64,000 bases of DNA from Cellulosimicrobium funkei (lineage in GTDB: Bacteria > Actinomycetota > Actinomycetes > Actinomycetales > Cellulomonadaceae): NCBI RefSeq assembly GCF_004519295.1, contig NZ_SOZH01000013.1, positions 1 through 64,000 on the forward strand, written 5' to 3'. The position numbers were made by a program, and so were the translations under genes. Below are positions 17,918-25,900 of this stretch, one piece after another. Positions within the stretch are counted from its first letter, which is position 1. Every line of letters begins with the position of its first letter. The notes under the pieces are model-generated. The model made no database searches and was not told the origin of the DNA. It worked only from the letters and a program-made list of their open reading frames with translations.

Positions 17918-18115
17918 TTCGTCGTCCGCCGCCCGGGCGATCCGCCCTCCGGCTCCACCCGTGCAGGTCGCCCGCCGCAACCGTCGCCGTCCGTTTCGCC
18001 GGAGTTCGCCCGCCGCCGTCCTCCCGTTCACCCCCGCCGGGAAGGGTCCGGTGCGGGCGTCGTCGCCGCTCGGCAGCGCCGCCCGTCGACCCGTTCGCCA
18101 CGGAAGGGAACCACG

Positions 18116-21100
18116 ATGGACACGTCCGTGCCCACGCACAGGACTTCGCGACGCACCGAGAGACGCACCGCGAGACGCGCCGAGAGACGGACCGACGGCG
18201 GGGCGCGGCGCCGCGCCGCGGTCGCCGGGGCGCTCGGGGCGGTGCTGGTCACCGGCCTGCTCGCGCCCGGCGCCGCCGCCGCGACCGCCCCGGGAGCCTC
18301 CCCGACCCTCGACCGGACGGCCGCCCGGTCCACCGGGGCCGCCCCGGAGACCCGGCCGGTGCTGAGCCCGACGACCGGCACGTTCCTCGACGGCACGGTG
18401 CGCGTCGCGGCCGACCCCGTCCGCGCGGGCGACGCCGTCACGGCGCTCGCGGTCGACGGCACCGCCCTCGACGCCTCCCCGACGCCCGCGACGGCGCGCC
18501 TGCTGTTCGACGTCGGCAGCAACTCGATCGAGAAGCGGTACGGCAGCCACGTGCTCGTCAACGGCGAGCGTCTCGAGCTCGACCGGGACATGGTGTCCGA
18601 GCGCGTCGCGCTCGACGTACCCGCGCGGTGGCTCGTGCCGGGCGAGAACCGGGTGCGGTTCGTCGTCGGTGCGGTCACGACGTCGTGCGGCACGAACTAC
18701 GACGACTACGACCTCACGGACGTGTCCCTCGAGCTCCTGGGCGAGACCGCCGACGGCTCCGCCAACAGCTTCTCCTACGCGTTCGGCGACGGCTCGTGCG
18801 GCACGAACACGGCGCGCGTCCTCTCGGCGGACCTCACGTTCGACCTCGACCAGGACCCGGCCGCCACGACCGGCCTCGCCGCGGAGCTCGACACCAGGAC
18901 GCTCGAGAACGGCGCCCACACGCTCACCGCGACGACCGCGTCGGGCGCGACCGCGACGAGCGCGGTCACCGTGAACAACGGCGCCCCGGGGGCGCCCGTG
19001 ATCCTCCCTGCCGACGGCGCGCTGCTGCACGGCCCGCAGACCGTGCTCGCCACACCGCCCGCCGGGGGCGAGCCGCCCGTCGGCATCGAGCTGGACGGCA
19101 CCCCGCTGACCACCGTCGCGACGCTCGGCACCGGCTCGTCGCGGTTCGTCTTCACCGTGGGCTCGAACTCGATCGAGGCCCGCTACACCAACCACCTGCT
19201 CGTCAACGGGCAGCGCATCGACCTCGTGGACCGCGACTACGTGAGCGAGACGGTGCGGATCGACGTCCCGAACGCCTTCCTGTCCCCGGGCCGCAACGTC
19301 GTGCGGTTCGTCACGGGCACGTACCCGACGGCGTGCGGCGACAACCGCGACGACTTCGCGATCTCCGGGATCGCGCTCGACGTCACCGACGGCACGGCGA
19401 CCGGCGTGGGCATCGCGCCGTCGTACTCGATGGGCGACGGCGACTGCGGCACGAGCACGACGAAGCCGCGCGAGGTCGACCTCGCGTTCGACGTGACGCG
19501 CGACGCCGACGCGCCCGCGACCGGCCTGCGGGCCGACGTCGACACGACGACGCTCGCCGACGGCGAGCACACGATCACGGCGGCGACCGCCGCGGGTGCG
19601 GCCGCGCGCCGGACCGTGACCACCGACAACACCGGTCCCGCGATCGTGTCCAGCACGCCGGCGGCGGGCGCGGAGCTCGCGAGCGCGACGAGCCTCGCGG
19701 TCGAGCTCGCGGACGCGTCCGGCGTCCTGTCCGGTCCCGACGTCACGCTCGACGGCGAGCCGCTCGAGCTCGGCGCGCCCGTCGGCCCGGGGCTCGCCCC
19801 GGGTGCGCACACGCTCGTCGTCACCGCGTCGGACGTGCTCGGGAACGCGAGCACGCACGAGATCGCGTTCTCGAGCCTCGGCGTGCCCGACGTCCCGACC
19901 GACCTCGCGCCCGCGCACGGCACGCGCGACGTCGCGGGGAGCGTCGACCTGTCCGCGCGCGTCGCGGCGCCCGGCGGCGGCGACGTCACCGCCACGTTCT
20001 CCCGCGGCGACGTCACCGCCCCCGCGCTCGTCGCGCAGGGCGAGTCGGCCGAGGTCCCGACGACGCTCCCGGTCGAGGGCGAGCAGCCCGCCGCGGCGGA
20101 CGCGCTCGCCCCGGGCGACGACCTGACGCTCGACTCGCCCCAGAGCCGTGACGTCACCTACCAGCGCTTCGAGCTGCCCGCCGAGGGCTCGACCGCCGGC
20201 CAGGTCGTGCGCTGGGAGGGGGTCGTCGACCCGCAGCGGCTCGCGACGCTGCACGTGTGGGACGGCGAGCGGTGGGAGCCGCTCGCGTCCGCGCGCGGCG
20301 TGGTCGAGGGCACGACGTCGCTGAGCACCGTGCTCCGCGACGGCGCCGCCACCGACGGGACCGTGCACGTGCTCGTGACGGGCACCGACCCCTTCGCGGA
20401 CGACATCGCGGCAGGCGGGTCGCGCGACGAGACCAACTTCGCGCCCCGCGAGGACTACGACTTCTCGCTGGTCCACCTCACCGACACGCAGTACCTCACC
20501 GAGGGCGCGGTCGAGCAGGAGACGGCCGAGGAGCGCGCCGTCTGGGGCAAGGCCTACACCGACCTCACCCAGTGGGTCGTGGACAACGCCGAGGCGCGCG
20601 GGATCGCGTACGTGGGTCACACGGGCGACGTGAACGAGAACTACACGCGCCTGCCGGCCGACGACGCGATGGCCGCCCAGGTCCGGGGCGAGTACGAGTT
20701 CTCCTCGTCCGCGCAGCGGATCCTCGACGACGCGAACATCCCCAACGGGGTCCTCGCCGGCAACCACGACAACCTCACGGGCCAGGACAACGGGCCGGGG
20801 GCGCTGTTCAACGAGTTCTACGGTCCCGAGCGCTACGAGGCCCTGTCCGCGGGGTGGGAGAACGCCTCCTACGGCGGCCCGTGGCGCGACGGTGACAACC
20901 AGAACCACTACGACCTGTTCAGCGCGGGCGGGCTCGACTTCGTCGCCGTGTACCTGTCGTACGGGGTGACGGACGAGGAAGCCGCGTGGGCGGACAGCGT
21001 CCTCGAGCAGTTCCCCGACCGCAACGCGATCGTGCTCACGCACGACTACCTCGTGCCGAGCACGAACCCCGACGGTCGTGACTCCGAGATCTCGACGCCC

Positions 21101-21982
21101 GACGGCCGCCTCGTGCACGCCAAGGTCGTCGAGCCCAACCCGAACGTCTTCCTCGTCCTCGCGGGGCACCGGCACGGCGTGGGCATCAACGTGCGCCAGG
21201 ACGTCGGCGCGCCGGGCAGCGGCGTCGTCGAGCTGCTGGCCGACTACCAGTTCTACGAGGTCACGGCCGAGGAGGCGGGCCTCACCGAGATCGGCGGCTA
21301 CGCGCCCGACGAGGGTCTGCGGCTCGGCGCGAGCTTCCTGCGCCTGCTCCAGTTCGACGTCGACCGCTCCGAGATGATCGTCGACACCTACTCGCCGTGG
21401 CTCGAGAACTTCGGCGCCACCGAGTACGACGACGAGCAGCGCTACGACGGCCGCGAGGACGACTTCACAGTCCCCGTCGACCTCACGTCGCGCGTCACGA
21501 GCCTGGCGACCGACGCCGTGTCGCTCTACGCCCCGGGCGAGGAGATCGGCCGGGCAACCGTGCCGTCGGGCGAGGTCGCGACCGTCACGTGGGACGGGCT
21601 CGAGGCGGGCGCCGCGCACGCGTGGACCGTCACGGCCACCAGCACGGGCGGCGGCACCGCCGTCTCGCCGGTGAGCACGTTCACCACGGCGCCCGCCGAG
21701 GACGGCCTCGTCGTCGAGACGACGGCCCGCACGCAGTGCCTCGGCGGCACGGCCTACGTCGCCGTCCGGGCCCGCAACGCGGACACCGTCCCGGTCGACG
21801 CCACGCTCAGCACGCCGTTCGGCGAGCGCACCGTCACGGGCGTGCGGCCCGGCGCGTCGGCGTACCAGGCGTTCTCCGTCCGGGCGGCCGACGTCGCGGC
21901 GGGCACCGCGCACGTCGCCGCGAGCGGGGACGGCCGGTCGCTCGCCGCCGACGTCGCGTACGACGCGCTCGCGTGCGGCTGA
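18116..21982 (+). CDS. large secreted multidomain metallophosphoesterase
   Basis: A 1288-residue exported protein. An unusually long Arg-rich N-region (repeats of RRTERRTARRAERR type) precedes a signal peptide (AVAGALGAVLVTGLLAPGAAAA, cleavage near residue 57). Two related beta-rich modules follow, about residues 100-270 and 310-460, sharing VGSNSIE, LVNG, RDxVSE, a paired CG.N.DD and GDG.CGT. A calcineurin-like phosphoesterase domain spans about 780-1090: HLTDTQY, GHTGDVNE, LAGNHDN, LTHDYL and AGHRHG supply the metal ligands. A fibronectin-III-like segment and a C-terminal TQCLGGTAYVAVRARN domain end the protein. There is no LPxTG anchor. The ATG has a GGAAGGGA Shine-Dalgarno. The substrate is unknown. 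Confidence 0.85.
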   Translation: MDTSVPTHRTSRRTERRTARRAERRTDGGARRRAAVAGALGAVLVTGLLAPGAAAATAPGASPTLDRTAARSTGAAPETRPVLSPTTGTFLDGTVRVAADPVRAGDAVTALAVDGTALDASPTPATARLLFDVGSNSIEKRYGSHVLVNGERLELDRDMVSERVALDVPARWLVPGENRVRFVVGAVTTSCGTNYDDYDLTDVSLELLGETADGSANSFSYAFGDGSCGTNTARVLSADLTFDLDQDPAATTGLAAELDTRTLENGAHTLTATTASGATATSAVTVNNGAPGAPVILPADGALLHGPQTVLATPPAGGEPPVGIELDGTPLTTVATLGTGSSRFVFTVGSNSIEARYTNHLLVNGQRIDLVDRDYVSETVRIDVPNAFLSPGRNVVRFVTGTYPTACGDNRDDFAISGIALDVTDGTATGVGIAPSYSMGDGDCGTSTTKPREVDLAFDVTRDADAPATGLRADVDTTTLADGEHTITAATAAGAAARRTVTTDNTGPAIVSSTPAAGAELASATSLAVELADASGVLSGPDVTLDGEPLELGAPVGPGLAPGAHTLVVTASDVLGNASTHEIAFSSLGVPDVPTDLAPAHGTRDVAGSVDLSARVAAPGGGDVTATFSRGDVTAPALVAQGESAEVPTTLPVEGEQPAAADALAPGDDLTLDSPQSRDVTYQRFELPAEGSTAGQVVRWEGVVDPQRLATLHVWDGERWEPLASARGVVEGTTSLSTVLRDGAATDGTVHVLVTGTDPFADDIAAGGSRDETNFAPREDYDFSLVHLTDTQYLTEGAVEQETAEERAVWGKAYTDLTQWVVDNAEARGIAYVGHTGDVNENYTRLPADDAMAAQVRGEYEFSSSAQRILDDANIPNGVLAGNHDNLTGQDNGPGALFNEFYGPERYEALSAGWENASYGGPWRDGDNQNHYDLFSAGGLDFVAVYLSYGVTDEEAAWADSVLEQFPDRNAIVLTHDYLVPSTNPDGRDSEISTPDGRLVHAKVVEPNPNVFLVLAGHRHGVGINVRQDVGAPGSGVVELLADYQFYEVTAEEAGLTEIGGYAPDEGLRLGASFLRLLQFDVDRSEMIVDTYSPWLENFGATEYDDEQRYDGREDDFTVPVDLTSRVTSLATDAVSLYAPGEEIGRATVPSGEVATVTWDGLEAGAAHAWTVTATSTGGGTAVSPVSTFTTAPAEDGLVVETTARTQCLGGTAYVAVRARNADTVPVDATLSTPFGERTVTGVRPGASAYQAFSVRAADVAAGTAHVAASGDGRSLAADVAYDALACG

Positions 21983-22036
21983 CACCGCGCTGATCCGCCG
22001 GCGTCGCGCCGCTGACGCGGTGCCGACGGCACGACG

Positions 22037-22068
22037 GCGGCCCCCGGACCGGACGGTCCGGGGGCCGC
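22037..22068. terminator. bidirectional terminator between phosphoesterase and SDR genes
   Basis: A perfect 14-bp stem (22037-22050 with 22055-22068) with a 4-nt loop sits between two convergent genes. Confidence 0.75.
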
Positions 22069-22105
22069 TGCGTCGCCCGCCCGGTCCGCCGGGGGAGCGG
22101 GACGG

Positions 22106-22867
22106 TCAGACGGCGGCCCACCCGCCGTCGCTGTGCAGGACGGCGCCCGAGACGTTGGCCGAGTCGTCCGACAGGAGCCACGTGATCGCTGCGGCCAGCT
22201 CCTCGGCGCTCGCGGCCGGCGGGACGGTCGTCGCCATGACCGGGCCGAGCCGCTCGCCCGCGTACGGCGAGCGGAAGGGCGCCTCGATGCTCGTCGCGAC
22301 GGCCCCGGGGGAGACGACGTTCGCCCGCACGCCCCGGGGCGTGTAGAAGAACGCCGTGCTCTTCGTGAAGCCGACGATCGCGTGCTTCGACGTCGCGTAC
22401 GCGGTGCCCGACGCCGACGCGCGCGAGCCCGCCTCCGAGCCGACGTTGACGATCGAGCCCTTCCCCGCCTCGAGCATGAGGGGCAGGACCGCACGCGTGA
22501 GGCGCATGACCGCGGTGACGTTGACGGTCATGACGAGGTCCCACGTGGCGTCGTCGAGCTCGGCGGTCGGCAGGAAGCCGTCCATGATCCCGGCGACGTT
22601 GGCGAGGGCGTCCACCCGGCCGCCCGCGGCGGCGACCACTGCGTCGACCGTGGTCTGCGCGCTCACGTCGCCCGCCACGGTGACGAGAGCGTCCGTGCCG
22701 ACGTCGGCGACGAGCTTGTCGAGGCGGTCCTCCCGCACGTCGGTGGCGACGACGCGCGCGCCCTCCGCGAGCAGCCGCTCGACCGTCGCGCGGCCGATGC
22801 CGGCGCCCGCGCCGGTGACGATCGCCGTGCGGCCCTCGAACCTGCCCGGGACGTGGTTGCTGACCAT
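22106..22867 (-). CDS. SDR family NAD(P)-dependent oxidoreductase
   Basis: A 253-residue short-chain dehydrogenase/reductase. The cofactor loop TGAGAGIGRATVERL (TGxxxGxG) is near residue 19, the acidic VVATDVREDRLDKL near residue 42 suggests NAD preference, NVAGIMDG replaces the usual NNAG, and the catalytic Ser and YATSK (YxxxK) lie near residues 143-163. The C-terminal LLSDDSANVSGAVLHSDGG is the common SDR ending. The ATG at 22867 has a GGAAGGAG Shine-Dalgarno. It is transcribed away from the TrpB2 leader. The substrate is not predictable. Confidence 0.9.
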   Translation of the reverse strand: MVSNHVPGRFEGRTAIVTGAGAGIGRATVERLLAEGARVVATDVREDRLDKLVADVGTDALVTVAGDVSAQTTVDAVVAAAGGRVDALANVAGIMDGFLPTAELDDATWDLVMTVNVTAVMRLTRAVLPLMLEAGKGSIVNVGSEAGSRASASGTAYATSKHAIVGFTKSTAFFYTPRGVRANVVSPGAVATSIEAPFRSPYAGERLGPVMATTVPPAASAEELAAAITWLLSDDSANVSGAVLHSDGGWAAV

Positions 22868-23000
22868 GACGGCTCCTTCCGTCCGCGCCGGCACTGCCGT
22901 CGACCGGCGTCTGCTCCCATCCCAGCGCCCGCGCGCCCGGGCGCGCGAGAGCCCATCGTCCTCGCCCGGACGCCGGTGGTCCCGAGCCCGCGCCCGGGGG

Positions 23001-23006
23001 TAGGGT
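23001..23006 (+). promoter_or_regulatory. -10 box of the trp leader transcript
   Basis: TAGGGT lies 7 nt before the GTG of the leader peptide, so the leader message itself is predicted to be leaderless. Confidence 0.55.
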
Positions 23007-23013
23007 CGGCCTC

Positions 23014-23055
23014 GTGACGCACCCGTCCGTGACCCCCTGGTGGCCGGCCGCCTGA
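23014..23055 (+). CDS. trpL: trp leader peptide with tandem Trp codons
   Basis: A 13-codon frame GTG...TGA encodes MTHPSVTPWWPAA. The two adjacent TGG codons are at 23038-23043, four codons before the stop. It lies 106 nt upstream of the TrpB2 gene, behind its own TAGGGT -10 box. The position of the Trp codons relative to the hairpins that follow is that of a classical attenuation leader. Confidence 0.75.
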   Translation: MTHPSVTPWWPAA

Positions 23056-23100
23056 CGGCCGGTGACCTCATCCGGCCGTGCCCCGACGACGTGGGCGGCC
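23044..23100 (+). promoter_or_regulatory. trp attenuator with mutually exclusive hairpins
   Basis: Segment 1 (23044-23050) pairs with segment 2 (23056-23062). Segment 2 can instead pair with segment 3 (23072-23078), which is identical to segment 1. Segment 3 (from 23074) can also pair with segment 4 (up to 23100) as a bulged 8-bp stem. A ribosome stalled at the Trp codons would cover segment 1 and favour 2:3; one at the stop would cover segment 2 and favour 3:4. No T tract follows 3:4, so termination may be Rho-dependent or the 3:4 hairpin may act otherwise. Confidence 0.65.
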
Positions 23101-23161
23101 TCGGTGAACCCGGTGCGCGCGTCGTCGGCCCAGCGGCCGTCCCCCTGAGCTGGAGCCGAGC

Positions 23162-24481
23162 ATGACGACACCGCAGACCCCGCCGACGGCCCTGCCCGTC
23201 CGGTCCCTCGAGCCGACGGGCGCCGAGGTGCCCTCGACCGTCCCGACGCACTGGTACAACCTCGCGGCCGACCTCCCCGAGCCCGTGCCCCCGCACCTGC
23301 ACCCGGGCACGCGCGAGCCCCTCACGCCCGACGACCTCGCGCCGCTGTTCCCGCTCGCGCTCGTCCAGCAGGAGGTGACGACGGAGCGCTACGTCGAGAT
23401 CCCGCAGACGATCCGCGAGATCTACGCGCTGTGGCGGCCGTCGCCGCTCGTGCGCGCGCGACGCCTCGAGCGGGCGCTGGGCACGCCGGCCCGGATCTAC
23501 TACAAGTACGAGGGCGTGAGCCCGGTCGGCTCGCACAAGCCGAACACCGCCGTCGCGCAGGCGTACTACAACGCGCTCGAGGGCACCACGAGGCTGACGA
23601 CCGAGACGGGCGCGGGCCAGTGGGGCGCGTCGCTGTCGTTCGCGGGCGCGCTGCTCGGGCTCGACGTCGAGGTGTGGCAGGTGCGCGCGTCGTACGACTC
23701 CAAGCCGTACCGGCGCGCGCAGATGGAGGTCTACGGCGGGATCTGCCACCCGTCGCCGTCGGACCTCACGGAGGCAGGGCGCGCGATGCTCGCCGCGGAC
23801 CCCGAGACGACCGGCTCGCTGGGCATGGCGATCAGCGAGGCGGTCGAGACGGCCGCGAAGGACCCCGCGGCGCACTACGCGCTGGGCAGCGTGCTCAACC
23901 ACGTGATGCTGCACCAGAGCGTCATCGGCCAGGAGGCGCTCGTCCAGCTCGACGAGGCGGGCGAGGGCGCGCCGGACGTGGTGTTCGGCTGCGCGGGCGG
24001 CGGGTCGAACCTCGCGGGCCTGACGTTCCCGTTCCTCGGCCGCAACCTGCGCGAGGGCACGACGACGCGGCTCGTCGCGTGCGAGCCGGCCGCGTGCCCC
24101 TCGCTCACGCAGGGCGAGTACCGCTACGACTTCGGCGACGTCGCGGGCCTCACGCCGCTGCTCAAGATGCACACGCTCGGCAAGGACTTCGTCCCGCCGG
24201 CGATCCACGCGGGCGGCCTGCGCTACCACGGCATGTCGCCGATGGTGTCGCACGCGGTGCACCTCGGGCTCATGGACGCCGTCGCGGTCGACCAGGACGA
24301 GGCGTTCACGGCCGGGACGCTGTTCGCGCGCAGCGAGGGCATCATCCCCGCGCCGGAGTCGACGCACGCCGTGGCGGCGGCGGTCGCGCACGCGCGCGCG
24401 GCGACGGAGCCCGAGGTGATCGTCCTCGGGCTGTCGGGCAACGGGGTGCTCGACCTGCCCGCGTACGCGGCGTACGTCTGA
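23162..24481 (+). CDS. trpB: TrpB2-type tryptophan synthase beta chain
   Basis: A 439-residue PLP enzyme that condenses indole with serine to form tryptophan. The Schiff-base lysine is K126 in [11 protein letters not shown], the phosphate-binding loop is [12 protein letters not shown] near residue 278, and [14 protein letters not shown] near residue 150 is conserved. The long N-terminal part with [20 protein letters not shown] is characteristic of the TrpB2 subfamily, which differs from the TrpA-bound TrpB1. No trpA or other trp gene is in the window, so it may act as a stand-alone indole-salvage enzyme. Control by the leader upstream is likely. Confidence 0.9.
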   Translation: MTTPQTPPTALPVRSLEPTGAEVPSTVPTHWYNLAADLPEPVPPHLHPGTREPLTPDDLAPLFPLALVQQEVTTERYVEIPQTIREIYALWRPSPLVRARRLERALGTPARIYYKYEGVSPVGSHKPNTAVAQAYYNALEGTTRLTTETGAGQWGASLSFAGALLGLDVEVWQVRASYDSKPYRRAQMEVYGGICHPSPSDLTEAGRAMLAADPETTGSLGMAISEAVETAAKDPAAHYALGSVLNHVMLHQSVIGQEALVQLDEAGEGAPDVVFGCAGGGSNLAGLTFPFLGRNLREGTTTRLVACEPAACPSLTQGEYRYDFGDVAGLTPLLKMHTLGKDFVPPAIHAGGLRYHGMSPMVSHAVHLGLMDAVAVDQDEAFTAGTLFARSEGIIPAPESTHAVAAAVAHARAATEPEVIVLGLSGNGVLDLPAYAAYV

Positions 24482-24486
24482 CGGGC

Positions 24487-24526
24487 CGGGCGCCTCGCGC
24501 GGCACGACCCCCGCGCGAGGCGCCCG
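24487..24526 (+). terminator. trpB terminator hairpin
   Basis: A perfect 16-bp stem (24487-24502 with 24511-24526) and an 8-nt loop, starting 6 nt after the trpB stop. The next gene's -10 box begins at the base immediately after the stem. Confidence 0.7.
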
Positions 24527-24532
24527 TACCCT
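24527..24532 (+). promoter_or_regulatory. -10 box of a leaderless promoter (trmB)
   Basis: TACCCT lies 6 nt before the GTG at 24539 and abuts the trpB terminator stem. Confidence 0.45.
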
Positions 24533-24538
24533 GGTGCG

Positions 24539-25354
24539 GTGCCCGAACCGACCCCCGAGACCCTCGACGAGCCCGTGACCGGCGCCCCCTCCGCGACCCC
24601 GGGGGCGGGCGACGCCCGCCCGCGCTACCGCACCCAGCCCGTGTCGTTCGTGCGGCGCAGCGGCCGCCTCGCCCCGCGCCAGCAGCGCGCGTGGGACGCG
24701 TACCGCGACCGCTACGTCGTCGACGTGCCTCGCGACGTCGCGCGGACGTCCGTGGACCCGGACCACGTGCTCGACGTCGCGGCGACCTTCGGGCGTGACG
24801 CGCGCCTCGTCGTCGAGATCGGCTCGGGCCAGGGCGAGGCCGTCGTCGCCGCGGCCGAGCGCGAGCCGGGCACGGACTTCCTCGCCGTCGAGGTCTACGC
24901 GCCCGGGCTGGCCCAGACCGTGCTGCGTGCGTCGCAGCGCGACCTGACCAACGTGCGGCTCGTCCAGGCGAACGCGGCCGAGGTCCTCGCCACCACGCTG
25001 CCCGCGGGGAGCGTCGACGAGCTGTGGGTCTTCTTCCCCGACCCGTGGCACAAGTCCCGCCACCACAAGCGCCGTCTCGTGACGCCGTCGTTCGCGGCGC
25101 TCGCCGAGCGCGTCCTGCGCGCGCCGGGGGAGGGCGACGACGGCCGCCCCGGCGGGACGCTGCGGCTCGCGACCGACTGGGCCGAGTACGCGGAGCAGAT
25201 GCTCGAGGTGCTGGACGCCGCGCCGGGGCTGCGCAACGTGCACGGCCCGGGGAACGCCGCGCCGCGCTTCGAGGGCCGGGTGCTCACGGGGTTCGAGCGC
25301 AAGGGCGAGGCCGCGGGACGCGTCATCACGGACCTGGAGTACGTGCGCGTCTGA
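24539..25354 (+). CDS. trmB: tRNA (guanine-N7-)-methyltransferase
   Basis: A 271-residue SAM-dependent enzyme that methylates guanosine 46 of tRNA. The SAM loop VVEIGSGQGEAVVAAA lies near residue 92, FLAVEVYAPGLAQTVL follows, and the catalytic/tRNA-binding motif ELWVFFPDPWHKSRHHKRRLV near residue 160 is diagnostic. The C-terminal LTGFERKGEAAGRVITDLEY also fits TrmB. A 35-residue Pro-rich N-terminal extension precedes the fold. The GTG start is 6 nt after TACCCT. Confidence 0.95.
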   Translation: MPEPTPETLDEPVTGAPSATPGAGDARPRYRTQPVSFVRRSGRLAPRQQRAWDAYRDRYVVDVPRDVARTSVDPDHVLDVAATFGRDARLVVEIGSGQGEAVVAAAEREPGTDFLAVEVYAPGLAQTVLRASQRDLTNVRLVQANAAEVLATTLPAGSVDELWVFFPDPWHKSRHHKRRLVTPSFAALAERVLRAPGEGDDGRPGGTLRLATDWAEYAEQMLEVLDAAPGLRNVHGPGNAAPRFEGRVLTGFERKGEAAGRVITDLEYVRV

Positions 25355-25413
25355 CCCGCGGCAGGGCTCGCGACCGGCCTCGCGACCGGCCGCGCGCGGT
25401 CCTTGCGGACAAC

Positions 25414-25429
25414 AGTGATCTACGGCACA
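25414..25429 (+). promoter_or_regulatory. candidate CRP/GlxR-type cAMP-receptor site
   Basis: A 16-nt site reads AGTGATCTACGGCACA, close to the GlxR consensus TGTGANNTANNTCACA, including the central TA; it differs at the first T and at the T of the second half. It lies 120 nt upstream of the DUF485-symporter operon, a type of operon known to be under carbon-catabolite control in relatives. Confidence 0.45.
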
Positions 25430-25549
25430 TTGTGCCGGGGGTGGAACGTCGCCCCGGGCACGCAGCGTCGCGTGCGGTCGCGTCGACAGGCGACCGTCCG
25501 CGGGGTGCGGGCTCTCTGTCTGTCCACGGAATGAGCCAACGGAGGCGTC

Positions 25550-25900
25550 ATGACCGACGTGACGGCCGCCCCCGGACCGGGGCCCGCCGAAGAGACCGAC
25601 TACCAGCGGGTGCAACGCTCGCCCGAGTTCCAGGACCTGCGCCGACGCTTCCGGAACTTCGTGTTCCCGATGACCGCGCTGTTCCTCGTGTGGTACTTCG
25701 TCTACGTGCTGCTGGCGAACTACGCGCACGACCTCATGAGCGTCCGGGTGTGGGGGAACGTCACCGTCGGGCTGCTCCTCGGGCTCGGCCAGTTCGTGTC
25801 CACGTTCGCGATCACCATGATCTACGCGCGCTGGGCCAACAAGCGCTTCGACGCCCAGGCGGACGAGCTCCGCCGGGAGATCGAGGAGGACGAGCTGTGA
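25550..25900 (+). CDS. DUF485 domain membrane protein, symporter partner
   Basis: A 116-residue protein with two membrane helices (FVFPMTALFLVWYFVYVLLANYA and VTVGLLLGLGQFVSTFAITMIY) and the family motif RRRFRNFVFPMT. DUF485 genes usually precede acetate/solute:cation symporters, as here, where its stop overlaps the symporter GTG by 4 nt. The acidic C-terminal tail (ELRREIEEDEL) is exposed to the cytoplasm. The ATG has an ACGGAGG Shine-Dalgarno. It is probably an accessory subunit of the symporter. Confidence 0.88.
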   Translation: MTDVTAAPGPGPAEETDYQRVQRSPEFQDLRRRFRNFVFPMTALFLVWYFVYVLLANYAHDLMSVRVWGNVTVGLLLGLGQFVSTFAITMIYARWANKRFDAQADELRREIEEDEL

